DNA from: Dethiobacter alkaliphilus
GTDB taxonomy: Bacteria; Bacillota; Dethiobacteria; DTU022; UBA8154
DNA: 64,000 nt
Reading direction: 5' to 3'
Assembly (NCBI GenBank): GCA_016841605.1
Contig: JAENYV010000003.1
Coordinates: 215,027-279,026 of the forward strand
The notes beneath the pieces were generated by a model that was not told the DNA's origin, made no database searches, and saw nothing but the letters and a program-made list of their open reading frames with translations. Below, piece after piece: positions 28,511 through 37,902 of the stretch (position 1 is its first letter; each line of letters starts with the position of its first letter). The position numbers and the translations under genes were made by a program.

Positions 28511-30868
28511 ATGCAACAGGGTTTTTTACAAAAAATGTTTGATCAAACCCGTCAGTTGCTCAACCTGAATAGAAGAACTACATCCAGGCACCTTTTTAAT
28601 CACCAAAATCTTACCGACTCCAACCTGCTAAAAAAACTGGAAGCCGACCTGGAGAAAAAAAACACCATTATCGTCCTTTATTTTGACATCAACAAATTTC
28701 ATGAGGTGGAACAGCTTAATGATACCAGTACGGCTATACGTATTTTAGCCAAGTTTAAAAACGCCCTGGAAACCGAAATTCTGCAAATCTTTTGGAATAC
28801 CCGTTTACTGGCTCTGGAAAACCTTTGGGGCGATGACTTTATTGTACTCCTCTCCGCAGAGAGATCTCCTCATCTTAAAGCTTTACAGGATATCGCCGTT
28901 GCCTGTCGCATCGCGGTAAGAGAACGCTTAAAAAATGATATGCTCCGCATGACCGGGAAACCCCTTGATGTTCACGTCGGCTACTCTTTATTACAATACA
29001 AACCGGAAAACATTAAAGTCCAGCTTTATCGTGCCGTAAAAGATGCCCAGGAACTGGCAAAGGGAACCATAGATTTACAGACAGCACATCTTTTACTGGA
29101 ATTTAAAACAATTCTGGATAATATGAGCATTACCCCCCTGTTTCAGCCCATCTTTTCTTTAAAAAACGGGGAAATACTCGGATGGGAAGCACTCTCCAGG
29201 GGTCCTGAAGACAACTATTTTTACAGCCCCAATGTTCTTTTTTCCTTTGCCGAAGAAGTCGGTTTGCTCTTCCCCCTGGAGAAAATCTGCCGTCAGATTA
29301 GTATGGAAAAAATCGGAGAACTGGGAAGCGAACAAAAACTTTTTCTGAATATCCACCCCAATACCATCAGTGACCCTCAATTTGCCCGGGGGGAAACATT
29401 AAAGTTACTACAAAATCAAAATTTAAATCCTCAAAATATTGTTTTTGAGATAACGGAAAGGCACAGTATTCACGATTTTACTTTTTTAAACAGGACAATG
29501 GACCACTACCGCGGCCAGGGATTTATGGTAGCCATAGACGATGCCGGTTCAGGATTCTCTTCATTGCAATCCATTGCCGAACTCAGACCGGATTATATTA
29601 AAATCGATATATCACTCCTTAAAAATATAAATACAGATGCCGTTAAACAAGCCCTGTTGGAGACACTGGTTATTTTCGCTGAGAAAATCGGCAGTTTTAT
29701 TATTGCTGAAGGTATAGAAACTCAAGAAGAACTGAACACAATTGTTAACATGGGAGTCCATTTTGGACAAGGTTTTTTACTGGGAAGGCCTGCCTATCCC
29801 AAAGTAGCCCCATCCGAAGAAACTATCAGTAAATTGATACGGCCAGCGAACGATCGTAACAGAGTATTGAAAAACGCTTTCCCCATCCGGGAAATAACTG
29901 AGAACGCATTTTTTGTAAACCGTAACATATCTGTCCGGGAAGTCTATAGAATAATGGACCGCAAAGACTTTTTTCCCGGTATCGTCGTTGTTGATGAAGG
30001 AAAACCGGTCGGCCTTGTTATGCGCAATCACCTGCACCGCCAGCTGGGTTCCCAGTTTGGAGTTTCCCTTTATTTTAATAAACCTATTTCCGTGCTTATG
30101 GACCACCAACCCCTTACAATTGAAGAGGATACCCCCATTGAACAAGCTTCCCGGTTAGCGATGAACAGAAAAAAGGGAAAGTTATATGACTCCATTATTG
30201 TTGTAAATAAAGAAAAATTGCTGATTGGGGTTGTTTCCGTGCAAAGCATTCTGGATACCATCACTAGATTGAGAGTGGAAATTGCCAGGGGCGCCAACCC
30301 TTTAACCGGTTTGCCGGGAAGTATTGCCATTGAACAGGAACTTTACAGGCGGAAAAATGAAGGCACTCCTTTTAGTTTTATTTATATCGACCTTGACAAC
30401 TTTAAAGCTTACAATGATAGGTATGGTTTCGAAAGGGGGAACGGTATTATCCTTTTTACGGCAAATCTGCTAAACAGCGTCTTACGAAAATACGGATTAG
30501 GGGACGACTTTCTCGGACATATAGGAGGGGATGATTTTGTTCTTGTCACGGGAAGGACAAACCCTGAAGGGCTTTGCTGCGCCATCATTCGCTATTTTGA
30601 TCGCCTGATTAAATCTTTTTACGACCCGGAAGACAGGATCGCCGGAGGCATTTACAGTATTGGGCGCTACAGCGGTCAAAATGGAAAATCGGAAAACTAC
30701 GAAAAAAAATGGTTCCACTTTGTTTCGATTTCTATGGCATTAATCGAGTATGATGAAAGAGCAAATCCCGACATGAAAACAATATCAAAAAAAGCAGCCC
30801 AGCTGAAACATTATGCCAAAACAATAGCCGGGAGCGTTTATGTCCGCGACAGAAGAGGAAACGGCTAA
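28511..30868 (+). CDS. Cyclic-di-GMP protein: GGDEF(degenerate)-EAL-CBS-GGDEF
   Basis: About 785 aa, no membrane segment. Order: a degenerate GGDEF-like domain (residues 35-185, signature changed to WGDDF), an EAL phosphodiesterase domain (195-445) with GWEALSRGP, VFEITERHS, IDDAGSGFSS, YIKID and AEGIETQEE all present, two CBS motifs (460-600), and a C-terminal GGDEF domain (610-785) with LTGLPG, YIDLDNFKAYND and IGGDDF. Both output domains look catalytically possible, so it may switch between making and hydrolysing c-di-GMP depending on a ligand at the CBS pair. The ATG at 28484 lacks a ribosome site; ATG 28511 follows GGTGGTGA. Confidence 0.88.
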   Translation: MQQGFLQKMFDQTRQLLNLNRRTTSRHLFNHQNLTDSNLLKKLEADLEKKNTIIVLYFDINKFHEVEQLNDTSTAIRILAKFKNALETEILQIFWNTRLLALENLWGDDFIVLLSAERSPHLKALQDIAVACRIAVRERLKNDMLRMTGKPLDVHVGYSLLQYKPENIKVQLYRAVKDAQELAKGTIDLQTAHLLLEFKTILDNMSITPLFQPIFSLKNGEILGWEALSRGPEDNYFYSPNVLFSFAEEVGLLFPLEKICRQISMEKIGELGSEQKLFLNIHPNTISDPQFARGETLKLLQNQNLNPQNIVFEITERHSIHDFTFLNRTMDHYRGQGFMVAIDDAGSGFSSLQSIAELRPDYIKIDISLLKNINTDAVKQALLETLVIFAEKIGSFIIAEGIETQEELNTIVNMGVHFGQGFLLGRPAYPKVAPSEETISKLIRPANDRNRVLKNAFPIREITENAFFVNRNISVREVYRIMDRKDFFPGIVVVDEGKPVGLVMRNHLHRQLGSQFGVSLYFNKPISVLMDHQPLTIEEDTPIEQASRLAMNRKKGKLYDSIIVVNKEKLLIGVVSVQSILDTITRLRVEIARGANPLTGLPGSIAIEQELYRRKNEGTPFSFIYIDLDNFKAYNDRYGFERGNGIILFTANLLNSVLRKYGLGDDFLGHIGGDDFVLVTGRTNPEGLCCAIIRYFDRLIKSFYDPEDRIAGGIYSIGRYSGQNGKSENYEKKWFHFVSISMALIEYDERANPDMKTISKKAAQLKHYAKTIAGSVYVRDRRGNG

Positions 30869-30912
30869 TTTAATAGAATACCAGAATACCGTAGACAATT
30901 CTACATAATCAT

Positions 30913-32415
30913 TTATTTTTCCAGGATTCTTTCTACCAGTCCCCGGATCTCTTTTTTTTCACAAACAGTCCGGTGCAGAACAGGTTTTTGCTCCAGGTCC
31001 CTGAGCCCGGGATGAAGTGATATCCCGTCAAGCTCTTCCAGTTGATGCAAAATGGTGAATTCATCCTTTCCCTGAAGGTAGCCCCTGCCCCGGAGGGCTT
31101 CCAGAACACTACTGCCGAATTTACACGGATTGGCAGTCGCATTAAGGACCGTTACGGTTTTATCTCCACTTTTTCTGCAGTAATCCTCATATACCCAGTA
31201 TCCGACCGCTGTGTGGGGGTCCATGATATAACGATGGGAGTCAAAAGCTTCTCTGATAGCATCCATCGTCTCCTCTTCCCGGGCAAAACCGGCTGAGATA
31301 ACTTCCCCCATAAGTTTCCGGGTTGCGTCATCTACCTGAAAAACTCCCTTCTCCTGAAGATCCGTCATCCACCGGGTAATTTTACCTGTATCGTGATCGG
31401 TTATTTCAAAAAGGAACCTTTCCAAATTGCTCGAAATAAGAATATCCATAGAGGGGCTACTGGTCTGCCTGAACTCCCTGTTGCGGTTATAAAAACCGGT
31501 TTGAAAGAAATCCGTTAAAACCTTGTTCTCATTGGATGCACAGATTAGCTTGTGAACCGGCAGCCCCATCTTTCCCGCATACCAGCCGGCAAGGATATTC
31601 CCAAAGTTTCCGGTCGGAACGACAAAGTTAATTTTCTCCCCCGGTAATATCACTTTTTTGGCGAGAAGCCTGGTATATGCCCAGAAATAATAAACTATCT
31701 GGGGAACCAGGCGGCCCCAGTTAATAGAATTTGCAGAAGAAAGCTCAAAGCCTTTTTCAGCCAGGGTTTGGTTAAAAAACCTGTCGGCAAAAATATCTTT
31801 GACAGCATTCTGGCAATCGTCAAAATTACCTATAACTGCTACAACATACGTATTGTCACCATCAGTCGTCGTCATCTGCAGTTCCTGAATCCGGCTTACT
31901 CCCCGATAGGGGTAGAAAACAATAATTTTTGTTCCCGGAACGTTTTTAAAACCTTCCAGAGCGGCCTTTCCCGTATCTCCCGATGTGGCCACCAGGATAA
32001 CGATCTCTTTTCTGTCGGGCATTTTTGCCGCAGACCGGGTTAAGAAAAAAGGCATGACCTGAAGAGCAAGATCTTTAAAAGCAGCCGTCGGACCATGCCA
32101 AAGTTCCATTATATGTAAACTGTTACTTAAACTACACACAGGCGCAACAAGAGGATGATAAAAGTTGTTGTCCAGGTATGCCGGCTGCAGACATTCCTGT
32201 AGTTCATCGGCAGAAAAATCGTCTAAAAATGGAGCGATAATTTCCATTGCCGTAGAGATATAATCATACTTCGTCAGAGCTAAGAGCTGTTTTTCCGAAA
32301 TAACAGGAATTTCACCGGGAACAAAAAGCCCTCCAGCCGGAACCATGCCGACCTTAATTGCTGTTGATGCAGAAACAGGCGGAAAATTACCCCTCGTGCT
32401 AATATATGCTGTCAT
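30913..32415 (-). CDS. thrC: Threonine synthase
   Basis: PLP enzyme converting O-phosphohomoserine to threonine. The 500-aa length fits the long (E. coli/yeast-like) class. Visible are the N-terminal YISTRGNFPPVSASTAIKVGMVPAGGLFVP, the Schiff-base lysine in HGPTAAFKDLALQVMP, ATSGDTGKAALEG and VPTGNFGNILAGWYAGKMGLP. GGAGGAG precedes the ATG. It is convergent with the c-di-GMP gene and not next to thrB or hom. The 307-nt gap upstream holds a possible 44-aa reading frame but no T-box or threonine attenuator that I can see. Confidence 0.95.
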   Translation of the reverse strand: MTAYISTRGNFPPVSASTAIKVGMVPAGGLFVPGEIPVISEKQLLALTKYDYISTAMEIIAPFLDDFSADELQECLQPAYLDNNFYHPLVAPVCSLSNSLHIMELWHGPTAAFKDLALQVMPFFLTRSAAKMPDRKEIVILVATSGDTGKAALEGFKNVPGTKIIVFYPYRGVSRIQELQMTTTDGDNTYVVAVIGNFDDCQNAVKDIFADRFFNQTLAEKGFELSSANSINWGRLVPQIVYYFWAYTRLLAKKVILPGEKINFVVPTGNFGNILAGWYAGKMGLPVHKLICASNENKVLTDFFQTGFYNRNREFRQTSSPSMDILISSNLERFLFEITDHDTGKITRWMTDLQEKGVFQVDDATRKLMGEVISAGFAREEETMDAIREAFDSHRYIMDPHTAVGYWVYEDYCRKSGDKTVTVLNATANPCKFGSSVLEALRGRGYLQGKDEFTILHQLEELDGISLHPGLRDLEQKPVLHRTVCEKKEIRGLVERILEK

Positions 32416-32507
32416 CTCTTCTCCTCCGGCTTTTAGACTGAATGGTTAATTCTACACAAGGAGCGCCAATCCCTTTTCTCATCTCAAGCCTCTCATCTTA
32501 ATTTAAA

Positions 32508-32642
32508 TTACTTTGCCGTTAACCTTTTTACAATTGAACTTTTCCAGCGATAAAGCGATAGATCAATCACCGTACCTGACCTGATACCGGAAAGCCAGGC
32601 TTTGAAGCAGCGATTAGTCCCAACAAACCCCATTATACGCAT
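32508..32642 (-). CDS. Possible 44-aa small protein
   Basis: ATG at 32642 with GGGGGA 8 nt upstream, open for 44 codons to a TAA at 32508. The product is basic and has no hydrophobic helix, and I do not recognise it. It is in the gap between thrC and the first chemoreceptor on the same strand. The ribosome site is the main support; it could be chance. Confidence 0.3.
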   Translation of the reverse strand: MRIMGFVGTNRCFKAWLSGIRSGTVIDLSLYRWKSSIVKRLTAK

Positions 32643-32722
32643 ATTATTTCCCCCTATCTCTTTACAAATTAATTTCCTTTAAAGAATCATTATTATATTA
32701 GGGAAATAATATGCACCTTTGC

Positions 32723-33589
32723 TCAGAAAAACTTGGATACGTTTTCAATATTTTCTGCCGCAGAGGCAAGTTGTTGCACAGAGGCCGATATCTCTTGCGA
32801 AGCTGCCGCCTGGTGCTGAGAAATATCGGAAACCTTTTTCGTGGCATTATCTATCATTGCTACCTTTCCTTTAATCTTCTCAATAATATCCCTGATCTCT
32901 TGGACGGAATTTGCACTGCTATCCGCCATTTTTCGTATTTCAGTGGCTACAACTTCAAAGCCCCGACCGTGTTCACCTGCCCGGGCCGCCTCAATACTGG
33001 CATTCAGACCGAGCAAGTTGGAGTTTGCGGCAACTTTGTTAATAAAATTCAACATCGTATCGGTCTTGTTAACCTGTTCGATCATTTCGTTCTGCAACAG
33101 AGACAAAGATTCCATCTCATTGGAGAGCTCCTGGGCTGAAGCGGCAAGTTCTTCCGTTGTTGCGGCTACTTCTTCTGATGTTGCCGCAAAGGATTGAACG
33201 GCTTCCGTTAAAATTTCTTGTTCTTTCAAACTCATACCCAGGCCTATCCCACCGATAATATTGCCGTTTTCATCATTTACGGGGACACCTGTCGCCCGAA
33301 AAGGAATACCAAAAGTTTCTTTAGGAACAGTTAGCTTCTGAATCGTCCCCGTACGTAATGCTTCGTAGAGCGGGTCCCCTTGGGGAACCTTTGTCCCGAC
33401 AACATCGCCCAGGTTAACATCTTTCGATGGAACATAAGCCAAATATTCATTATTTTTATTACTTATACCGATCATACAATCAAAAGGAAACAGTTTCCGG
33501 ATTACTGGAGCCACCATGGATAGGACCTCCATGATGCTGTATTTTTTTTCATCTTCATTACTGTACTGTAAAGCATTTTCTTCAACCAT
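32723..33589 (-). CDS. Soluble methyl-accepting chemotaxis protein 1
   Basis: A 288-aa cytoplasmic chemoreceptor-like protein without membrane segments. Residues 15-120 form a small sensory domain (PFDCMIGISNKNNEYLAYVP, then GVPVNDENGNIIGGIGLGMS). The rest is a short MCP signalling coiled coil with the hairpin tip LGLNASIEAARAGEHGRGFEVVATEIRKMADSS. The ATG at 33589 follows AGGAGG; an ATG five codons upstream overlaps it. The next gene upstream is a close paralogue. The ligand is unknown, and no che genes are in the window. Confidence 0.85.
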   Translation of the reverse strand: MVEENALQYSNEDEKKYSIMEVLSMVAPVIRKLFPFDCMIGISNKNNEYLAYVPSKDVNLGDVVGTKVPQGDPLYEALRTGTIQKLTVPKETFGIPFRATGVPVNDENGNIIGGIGLGMSLKEQEILTEAVQSFAATSEEVAATTEELAASAQELSNEMESLSLLQNEMIEQVNKTDTMLNFINKVAANSNLLGLNASIEAARAGEHGRGFEVVATEIRKMADSSANSVQEIRDIIEKIKGKVAMIDNATKKVSDISQHQAAASQEISASVQQLASAAENIENVSKFF

Positions 33590-33792
33590 TTTTTTCCTCC
33601 TCATTCTACAATCTCTGCAATGTCTTTTTACTTTTCATCTATAATTTCGACAAACTCCTGATAAAACCTTTTAACCCTGCCTTATTAAGAAAAAACTTTA
33701 TAAACGGCCATAAAGCTTTGATTTAACATCAGATTGATAAAAATAGAAGAACAATAGAAAAACGTTATTTTTCGGAGGGTACTGCCTATATA

Positions 33793-33830
33793 AAAAAATA
33801 ACCGCCTTTCCTGCATATTGGAAAGGGCGG
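33793..33830 (-). terminator. Terminator after chemoreceptor 2
   Basis: Minus strand CCGCCCTTTCC (33830-33820) pairs with GGAAAGGCGG (33811-33802) with one bulge, followed by TTATTTTTTT. It separates the two chemoreceptor genes, so each probably has its own promoter. Confidence 0.7.
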
Positions 33831-33879
33831 CTCTAAAAAAACTTACGTTAGTAAGGATATTCGTTTTGATATAAAGAAC

Positions 33880-34737
33880 CTAGAAAAGCCTGGATACTTT
33901 TTCAATATTTCCCGCGGAAGAGGCAAGTTGCTGCATGGAAGCGGATATTTCCTCCGAAGCTGCCGCCTGATGCTGTGCAATATCGGATACTTTTGTCGTT
34001 GCACCGTTTATCCCCGCTACTTTTTCTTTAATCATTTCAATAATTTCCCGGATCTCCTTGACGGAATTTGCACTGCTATCCGCCATTTTTCGGATTTCAG
34101 TGGCCACAACTTCAAATCCCCGACCGTGTTCACCTGCCCGGGCCGCCTCAATACTGGCATTCAGACCGAGGAGATTGGAATTTGCGGCAACCTTGTTAAT
34201 AAAATTCAACATTGTATCGGTCTTATTAACCTGTGCAATCATTTCTTTCTGCAGCACAGCCAGAGATTCCATTTCATTGGAGAGTTCCTGCGCCGATGCG
34301 GCAAGTTCTTCCGTTGTGGCGGCTACTTCTTCTGATGTTGCGGCAAAAGATTGGACTGCTTCCGTTAAAATCTGTTGTTCTTTTAAGCTCATTCCTATGC
34401 CGATCGCACCGATAACATTACCATTTTCATCTTTTACAGGAACAGCTCTCGATTTAAAGAGAACACCATAAGCCTCTCTGGCAGGTTTATCCTGCATCAT
34501 TCCCGTATTTGCAGCCTCGTAAATGGACCCTTTGGGGAGCTCCATCCCGACTGCAGCTCCAATGTCAACATTTTTCCCGGGAACATAGGCTAAATATTTC
34601 TTTTTATCACTAACACCGATCATCGAATCAAAGGGAATCAGTTGCTGAATAACTGAAGCCGTCATGGCCAGGACTTCCATAATGCCGTATTTTTTTTCAC
34701 CTTCATCCCTATCCTCTAAAACTCTATCCTCAACCAT
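33880..34737 (-). CDS. Soluble methyl-accepting chemotaxis protein 2
   Basis: A 285-aa paralogue of the previous gene with the same layout: sensory domain at residues 15-115 (PFDSMIGVSDKKKYLAYVPGKNVDIG) and a signalling domain whose tip LGLNASIEAARAGEHGRGFEVVATEIRKMADSS is identical. The sensory halves differ far more than the signalling halves, which suggests duplication followed by divergence of ligand specificity, perhaps with gene conversion of the 3' half. GAGGGGG precedes the ATG. A possible promoter with TTGACC lies about 120 nt upstream. Confidence 0.85.
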   Translation of the reverse strand: MVEDRVLEDRDEGEKKYGIMEVLAMTASVIQQLIPFDSMIGVSDKKKYLAYVPGKNVDIGAAVGMELPKGSIYEAANTGMMQDKPAREAYGVLFKSRAVPVKDENGNVIGAIGIGMSLKEQQILTEAVQSFAATSEEVAATTEELAASAQELSNEMESLAVLQKEMIAQVNKTDTMLNFINKVAANSNLLGLNASIEAARAGEHGRGFEVVATEIRKMADSSANSVKEIREIIEMIKEKVAGINGATTKVSDIAQHQAAASEEISASMQQLASSAGNIEKVSRLF

Positions 34738-34925
34738 TTTTAAATCCCCCTCTAAAATTTTCTACCTATGAAGGCAACATTGTTTTTTTAAAAAAAAGCA
34801 AGATATAGACTTTTTATTCAAATAACACTAATATTAAATTTAGTATAGTAACATTAATCGGTCAATAACTTAATTGGTGGAATTTATTTCGTTTCTTTAA
34901 GCCAATTTTGGTAAAATATATATAC

Positions 34926-34958
34926 AAGAGCCGCCTTTCAAAAGGAAAAGCGGCTCTT
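34926..34958 (-). terminator. Hairpin downstream of dctM
   Basis: Strong stem AAGAGCCGC/GCGGCTCTT-type (34926-34958). Neither strand has a good U-run directly after it. It probably ends the dctQM transcript. The rest of the 370-nt gap between chemoreceptor 2 and dctM is AT-rich with no other recognisable element. Confidence 0.4.
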
Positions 34959-35107
34959 GTAAAGTAAAAATATTCCATCATTTTCTAATAAATTTTTACG
35001 CTCTCACCATCCCTAACATTGATAAAAACACTTGGCTTTAATTCCGTAACGAGGAAGAAAAACTCCTTTCAAAATAGAATCGCAAGCGCAATTATTATTT
35101 ATTCACC

Positions 35108-36424
35108 TTATTTCATCAGCACTGACGGTAAAAACGTAGCGATTTGGGGAAAGATAAGTAAAATTCCGCAGCATACTACGGCCGCGATTAAAAACGGCCA
35201 GACTCCCCTGAAAATTACTTCCAGCGGGATTTCCTTGGCGACTCCTTTTACAACATAGGCATTAATACCCACTGGAGGCGTAATAACACCCATAGCTACA
35301 ACCAGAACGATAATCACACCGAACCAGATGGGATCATAACCCAAAACATCTACGACAACCGGATAAAAGATGGGGACAGTCAGCAAAATAAGAGGAATCA
35401 TTTCAATAAATGTTCCAAAAAAGAGATAGATAAACAAAATAAAAATTAGCACAAGAAAAGAAGGCAACGGAAGATTTCCCACCCAACTGGCCAACTCAAA
35501 AGGTATCCGGCTAACGGCCATAAAGCGGCTGAAAATCATTGCTCCCGCCACAAGAAAAAGAATCATGGCCGATGTCCTGGTTGTATCGGCAAGCGCGTTA
35601 TTAAATTTTTTCCAGTTCATCGACCTGCCGATAACAGTAACCAGCAGAACACCCGCCGCGCCGACACCTCCTGCTTCCGTCGGCGTAAACAAACCTGCAA
35701 AGAGTCCCCCGATGGAAATCGCGAAAACAATAAAGACTTCCAGCAGACCGCCTTTAAGAGAGAGTAGTATCTCCTTAAGGGGAGGACGGGGGCCCGGTCC
35801 CGGAGGCCCGAGGGCCGGATTACGCCGGGTCATAATCCAGATTGTCGCCATATAGAGCAGGGTCAGCAGAATCCCGGGCAAAATGCCCGCAAGGAAAAGC
35901 CTCGAAATGGACTGTTCCGTGGAAATTCCATAAATAACAAAAATGGTGCTGGGAGGAATTAAAATTCCAATAGCACCGCCTGCAGCTACGCTTCCAGTGG
36001 AAAGAGAACTGCTGTACCCGTATTTTTTCATTTCAGGAATAGCGATTGAGCCGATGGTTGCTGCCGTAGCTGTACTGGAACCGCAAACAGCGCCGAAAAT
36101 TGCACAGGCCACCTCACTGCTCATCGCCAGGCCACCGGAAAGATGCCCGAAGGCTTTATAAGCGAAGGAATAAAGCTTCGAGCCGATTCCCGCATGATAG
36201 GCCAGAAATCCCATTAAAACAAACATGGGGATTACGCTGAGAGAATATGAAGCGAAAGAGGTATAAACATCGGAAGAAAGTATTCGTAAGGCTGCACTGG
36301 TTGTTTTAACAGAGCTGAAACCGATAATCCCTACTAGTCCCATTGCCACAGCGATGGGCATTCTGAACATCAGGAGTAATAAAAAGGCAAGTATACCGAT
36401 AAGACCAATGGTAAATGGGCTCAT
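35108..36424 (-). CDS. TRAP transporter large permease (DctM family)
   Basis: A 438-aa membrane protein with about 12 hydrophobic segments, the ion-coupled translocation subunit of a tripartite TRAP carrier. Family blocks: PIAVAMGLVGIIGF, CAIFGAVCGSSTATAATIGSIAIPEMKKYGYSSSLSTGSVAAGGAIGILIPPS and TPPVGINAYVVKGVAKEIPLE. Its start overlaps the dctQ stop in ATGA, so the two are coupled. No solute receptor gene is adjacent. Confidence 0.94.
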   Translation of the reverse strand: MSPFTIGLIGILAFLLLLMFRMPIAVAMGLVGIIGFSSVKTTSAALRILSSDVYTSFASYSLSVIPMFVLMGFLAYHAGIGSKLYSFAYKAFGHLSGGLAMSSEVACAIFGAVCGSSTATAATIGSIAIPEMKKYGYSSSLSTGSVAAGGAIGILIPPSTIFVIYGISTEQSISRLFLAGILPGILLTLLYMATIWIMTRRNPALGPPGPGPRPPLKEILLSLKGGLLEVFIVFAISIGGLFAGLFTPTEAGGVGAAGVLLVTVIGRSMNWKKFNNALADTTRTSAMILFLVAGAMIFSRFMAVSRIPFELASWVGNLPLPSFLVLIFILFIYLFFGTFIEMIPLILLTVPIFYPVVVDVLGYDPIWFGVIIVLVVAMGVITPPVGINAYVVKGVAKEIPLEVIFRGVWPFLIAAVVCCGILLIFPQIATFLPSVLMK

Positions 36425-36903
36425 TTCTTCACCGCCTTTGCAAAATTATCAAGTATGTCCCCTATAAGTACCAGACAATAAGCTAGAATACCAAGAGCAA
36501 TAGTATAAACAAACGGATAGTAGGGTGTTTGAGTAGTCAGCGAGACCTGCCCTGTCAAGAACATGCTGAGCCCATAATTATATAACCTTGAAAAGGTCAG
36601 CACAAGAAACGCTAAAACGATCAGATCGATAATAATATCGACGGCAAGCTGGAGCGACTTGTTAAACCTTTCCACAAAGAACGTAACAAAAATATGACCT
36701 CCTTTGGTTGCGCAATAAGCCAGCGCCAAACCAATAGTAATTGCATTTAAAAATTCCACAAATTCAAAAGTCCCTTGAATAGGGGCTCCAAATATACGCA
36801 TAATTACATTTCCCACAACAAGCAACATGAGGGCTGCTAACACCCAACGAGCCAGGTAGTCAAGAAAGTAACTTACTTTAAGTGCTGTTCTTTTTATTAT
36901 CAT
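36421..36903 (-). CDS. TRAP transporter small permease (DctQ family)
   Basis: A 160-aa protein with four hydrophobic segments (about residues 12-32, 46-66, 84-106 and 126-148), the DctQ layout. GNVIMRIFGAPIQGTFEFVEFLNAITIGLALAY matches the family core. GGAGGT lies 11 nt before the ATG. It is the first gene of a QM pair; the upstream 559 nt carry no DctP. Confidence 0.88.
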   Translation of the reverse strand: MIIKRTALKVSYFLDYLARWVLAALMLLVVGNVIMRIFGAPIQGTFEFVEFLNAITIGLALAYCATKGGHIFVTFFVERFNKSLQLAVDIIIDLIVLAFLVLTFSRLYNYGLSMFLTGQVSLTTQTPYYPFVYTIALGILAYCLVLIGDILDNFAKAVKK

Positions 36904-37386
36904 TACCTTTGCGCACCTCCAAAACGTAATCTTCCTGAGACCCCATCTGTATTTTTAAAACAAATTAGTATGCTCTGATTTCTTCCACCCCCTTTCGTAG
37001 ACTACTTGCTTCATTGTCACCTGACTTGCGGACCAATTGATGCCAACGCGCAAGCTTCTTGTTTTTTATTTTATTTACAAAGAACGCGCATCAAAACAAA
37101 ACGTTTTCGCAAGCATCGGTTCCTTTTGTCTCTTGGAAAAAGTCTATTTATGTTTAATTGTGATTAGATTAACTTAATATTATGTAAAAATTTTGTCGTT
37201 TTTTTATAATATACTTAATTAATTTTTTTAGCAAAATAATCATTTTACGTTCTGGTTAATATCTTATCACAATTTTACGTATTGGAAAAGGTAAATATCT
37301 TCTATTAATACTAAATAGGAAAAGATATCTGCCTTCAAAAAATAACATGATTTTTAAATAAAGTGGGAAAATTTACGACAATATGA
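36904..37386. other. AT-rich non-coding stretch upstream of dctQM
   Basis: No gene found. It contains a direct repeat of TTTTACGT about 30 nt apart (near 37245 and 37272), a TATAAT at 37205 with no convincing -35 box, and several A/T runs. It presumably carries the dctQM promoter. A plus-strand type terminator lies at its right end although no plus-strand gene is present. Confidence 0.4.
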
Positions 37387-37455
37387 AACCCCGGCTTCAT
37401 AAAATTTCTTCATAAAATCTACGGAAATAAAATGAAACCGGGGTTGTGTTTTTTT
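37387..37455 (+). terminator. Hairpin with plus-strand U-run
   Basis: AACCCCGG (37387-37394) pairs with CCGGGGTT (37438-37445), followed on the plus strand by GTGTTTTTTT. In the other direction, where it would serve the PAP2 gene ending at 37463, no U-run follows. Either it is a bidirectional terminator for PAP2 or it ends an unseen plus-strand RNA. Confidence 0.5.
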
Positions 37456-37462
37456 AACACGC

Positions 37463-37882
37463 TTACAGGAAAAAAGGATAATAGCCCACAAGAAATCCTA
37501 AAAGAATGCCGGCAAAAACCTGAAGGGGAGTATGTCCCAGCAATTCTTTTAATCTCTTATCGGTTACATGCTTGTGCTGCATCAACTCGTCAACAATTTT
37601 ATTTAAGACGGCCGCCTGTTTTCCAGCCGCTCTGCGCACGCCTGCAGCGTCATAAAGTACAATTAAGGTAAAAACGAAAGAAATAGCCACCAAAGGATCA
37701 TGAATACCGAAGTCTCTCCACAGAGCAGTAGTCAGGGCTACAGTAATTGATGCATGTGTGCTGGGCATACCTCCGGATCCGGCAATACGCCTCCAATTGA
37801 TTCGTTTATATTTGAAAGCCTCGATCCCAATTTTTAGCAACTGGGCAAGCAGCCAGGCAATCAAAGCTTGCAGAAGATACAT
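37463..37882 (-). CDS. Divergent PAP2 family membrane protein (YuiD-like)
   Basis: A 139-aa membrane protein of the divergent PAP2 family (DUF212). Signature GSGGMPSTHASITVALTTAL and LYDAAGVRRAAGKQAAVLN, with hydrophobic segments at both ends. Classical PAP2 phosphatase catalytic triads are only partly present, and activity is unproven. AGGAG precedes the ATG. It follows the LiaF-like gene by 20 nt. Confidence 0.88.
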   Translation of the reverse strand: MYLLQALIAWLLAQLLKIGIEAFKYKRINWRRIAGSGGMPSTHASITVALTTALWRDFGIHDPLVAISFVFTLIVLYDAAGVRRAAGKQAAVLNKIVDELMQHKHVTDKRLKELLGHTPLQVFAGILLGFLVGYYPFFL

Positions 37883-37902
37883 ACGAAAATACTCCTAAAC
37901 AA

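Noticed and set aside
32416..32722. T-box or threonine attenuator upstream of thrC
   Set aside because: No T-box consensus, no run of Thr codons and no terminator hairpin were found.
37021..37060. Sigma-54 promoter for dctQM (minus strand TTGGCATCAATTGGTC)
   Set aside because: The -24 half is good but the GC of the -12 element is missing at the required spacing.
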